Shown here one piece after another: positions 5,160 to 5,214 of a stretch of DNA of 5,214 bases. The notes beneath the pieces are model-generated. The model worked only from the letters and a program-made list of their open reading frames with translations. It did not search any database and had not been told where the DNA came from. Numbering within the stretch: position 1 is the first letter of the stretch; every line of letters begins with the position of its first letter. A program made the position numbers and the translations under genes. The stretch is from NCBI GenBank assembly GCA_903912585.1, contig CAIWHY010000484.1, forward strand, positions 1 through 5,214, written 5' to 3'. This DNA comes from an uncultured Thermoleophilia bacterium. GTDB taxonomy: Bacteria; Actinomycetota; Thermoleophilia; UBA2241.

Positions 5160-5214
5160 CTTTGATGAAGCACGGTGCGCTCTCGTGTTGTGGCGTCCGG
5201 CAGCACTCCTTCCA
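5160..5214. other. Sequence downstream of tRNA-Arg
   Basis: These 55 bases follow the encoded CCA directly. I see no terminator hairpin with a T-run, no second tRNA and no repeat of the tRNA 3' end within the window. Confidence 0.4.

Noticed and set aside
5021..5206. 61-codon minus-strand frame containing GWNRTSDTRFRKPVLYPLSYEG-like sequence
   Set aside because: This is the reverse complement of the tRNA-Arg gene, a well-known source of falsely annotated hypothetical proteins.

Overview
The window is GC-rich throughout and has bacterial gene organisation: short intergenic gaps, GTG and TTG starts, and a CCA-encoding tRNA gene. The gene content fits a high-GC Actinomycetota bacterium. An adenylate cyclase/AAA-ATPase fusion of a type abundant in Thermoleophilia and related soil lineages sits beside a YdeI-like protein, a VOC protein and a GNAT acetyltransferase. 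The phylum call is an inference from gene style only; Chloroflexota or high-GC Proteobacteria cannot be excluded.

Layout. Positions 1-1472 (minus strand, running off the left edge) hold the N-terminal 490 residues of a class III nucleotide cyclase fused to an AAA/STAND-type ATPase. Just upstream is a 24-codon zinc-knuckle mini-ORF that overlaps the cyclase start in another frame. A 223-base gap separates this divergently from a complete tyrosine recombinase (1767-3068, plus strand), whose catalytic residues are all present. The integrase converges on a two-gene minus-strand operon: a VOC/glyoxalase-fold protein (3726-4115), followed after one base by a YdeI/OmpD-associated family protein (3134-3724). 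A 197-base divergent gap with two strong inverted repeats leads to a GNAT N-acetyltransferase (4313-4843, plus strand). A 240-base non-coding stretch with degenerate direct repeats then precedes tRNA-Arg(CCU) at 5084-5159.

How the parts fit. The cyclase looks like a signalling protein coupling cAMP-type chemistry to an ATPase sensor. VOC plus YdeI form a small probable detoxification or stress operon of unknown substrate. The GNAT is a stand-alone acetyltransferase. The integrase is the only mobility gene; no excisionase, replication gene or obvious attachment core accompanies it. It is therefore best read as the remnant or edge of an integrated element, with no complete element visible. I found no convincing new multi-gene system. 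The points most worth a second look are the cyclase start (frameshift or translational coupling), the repeat clusters upstream of the tRNA, and the bulged inverted repeat in the VOC/GNAT divergent gap.
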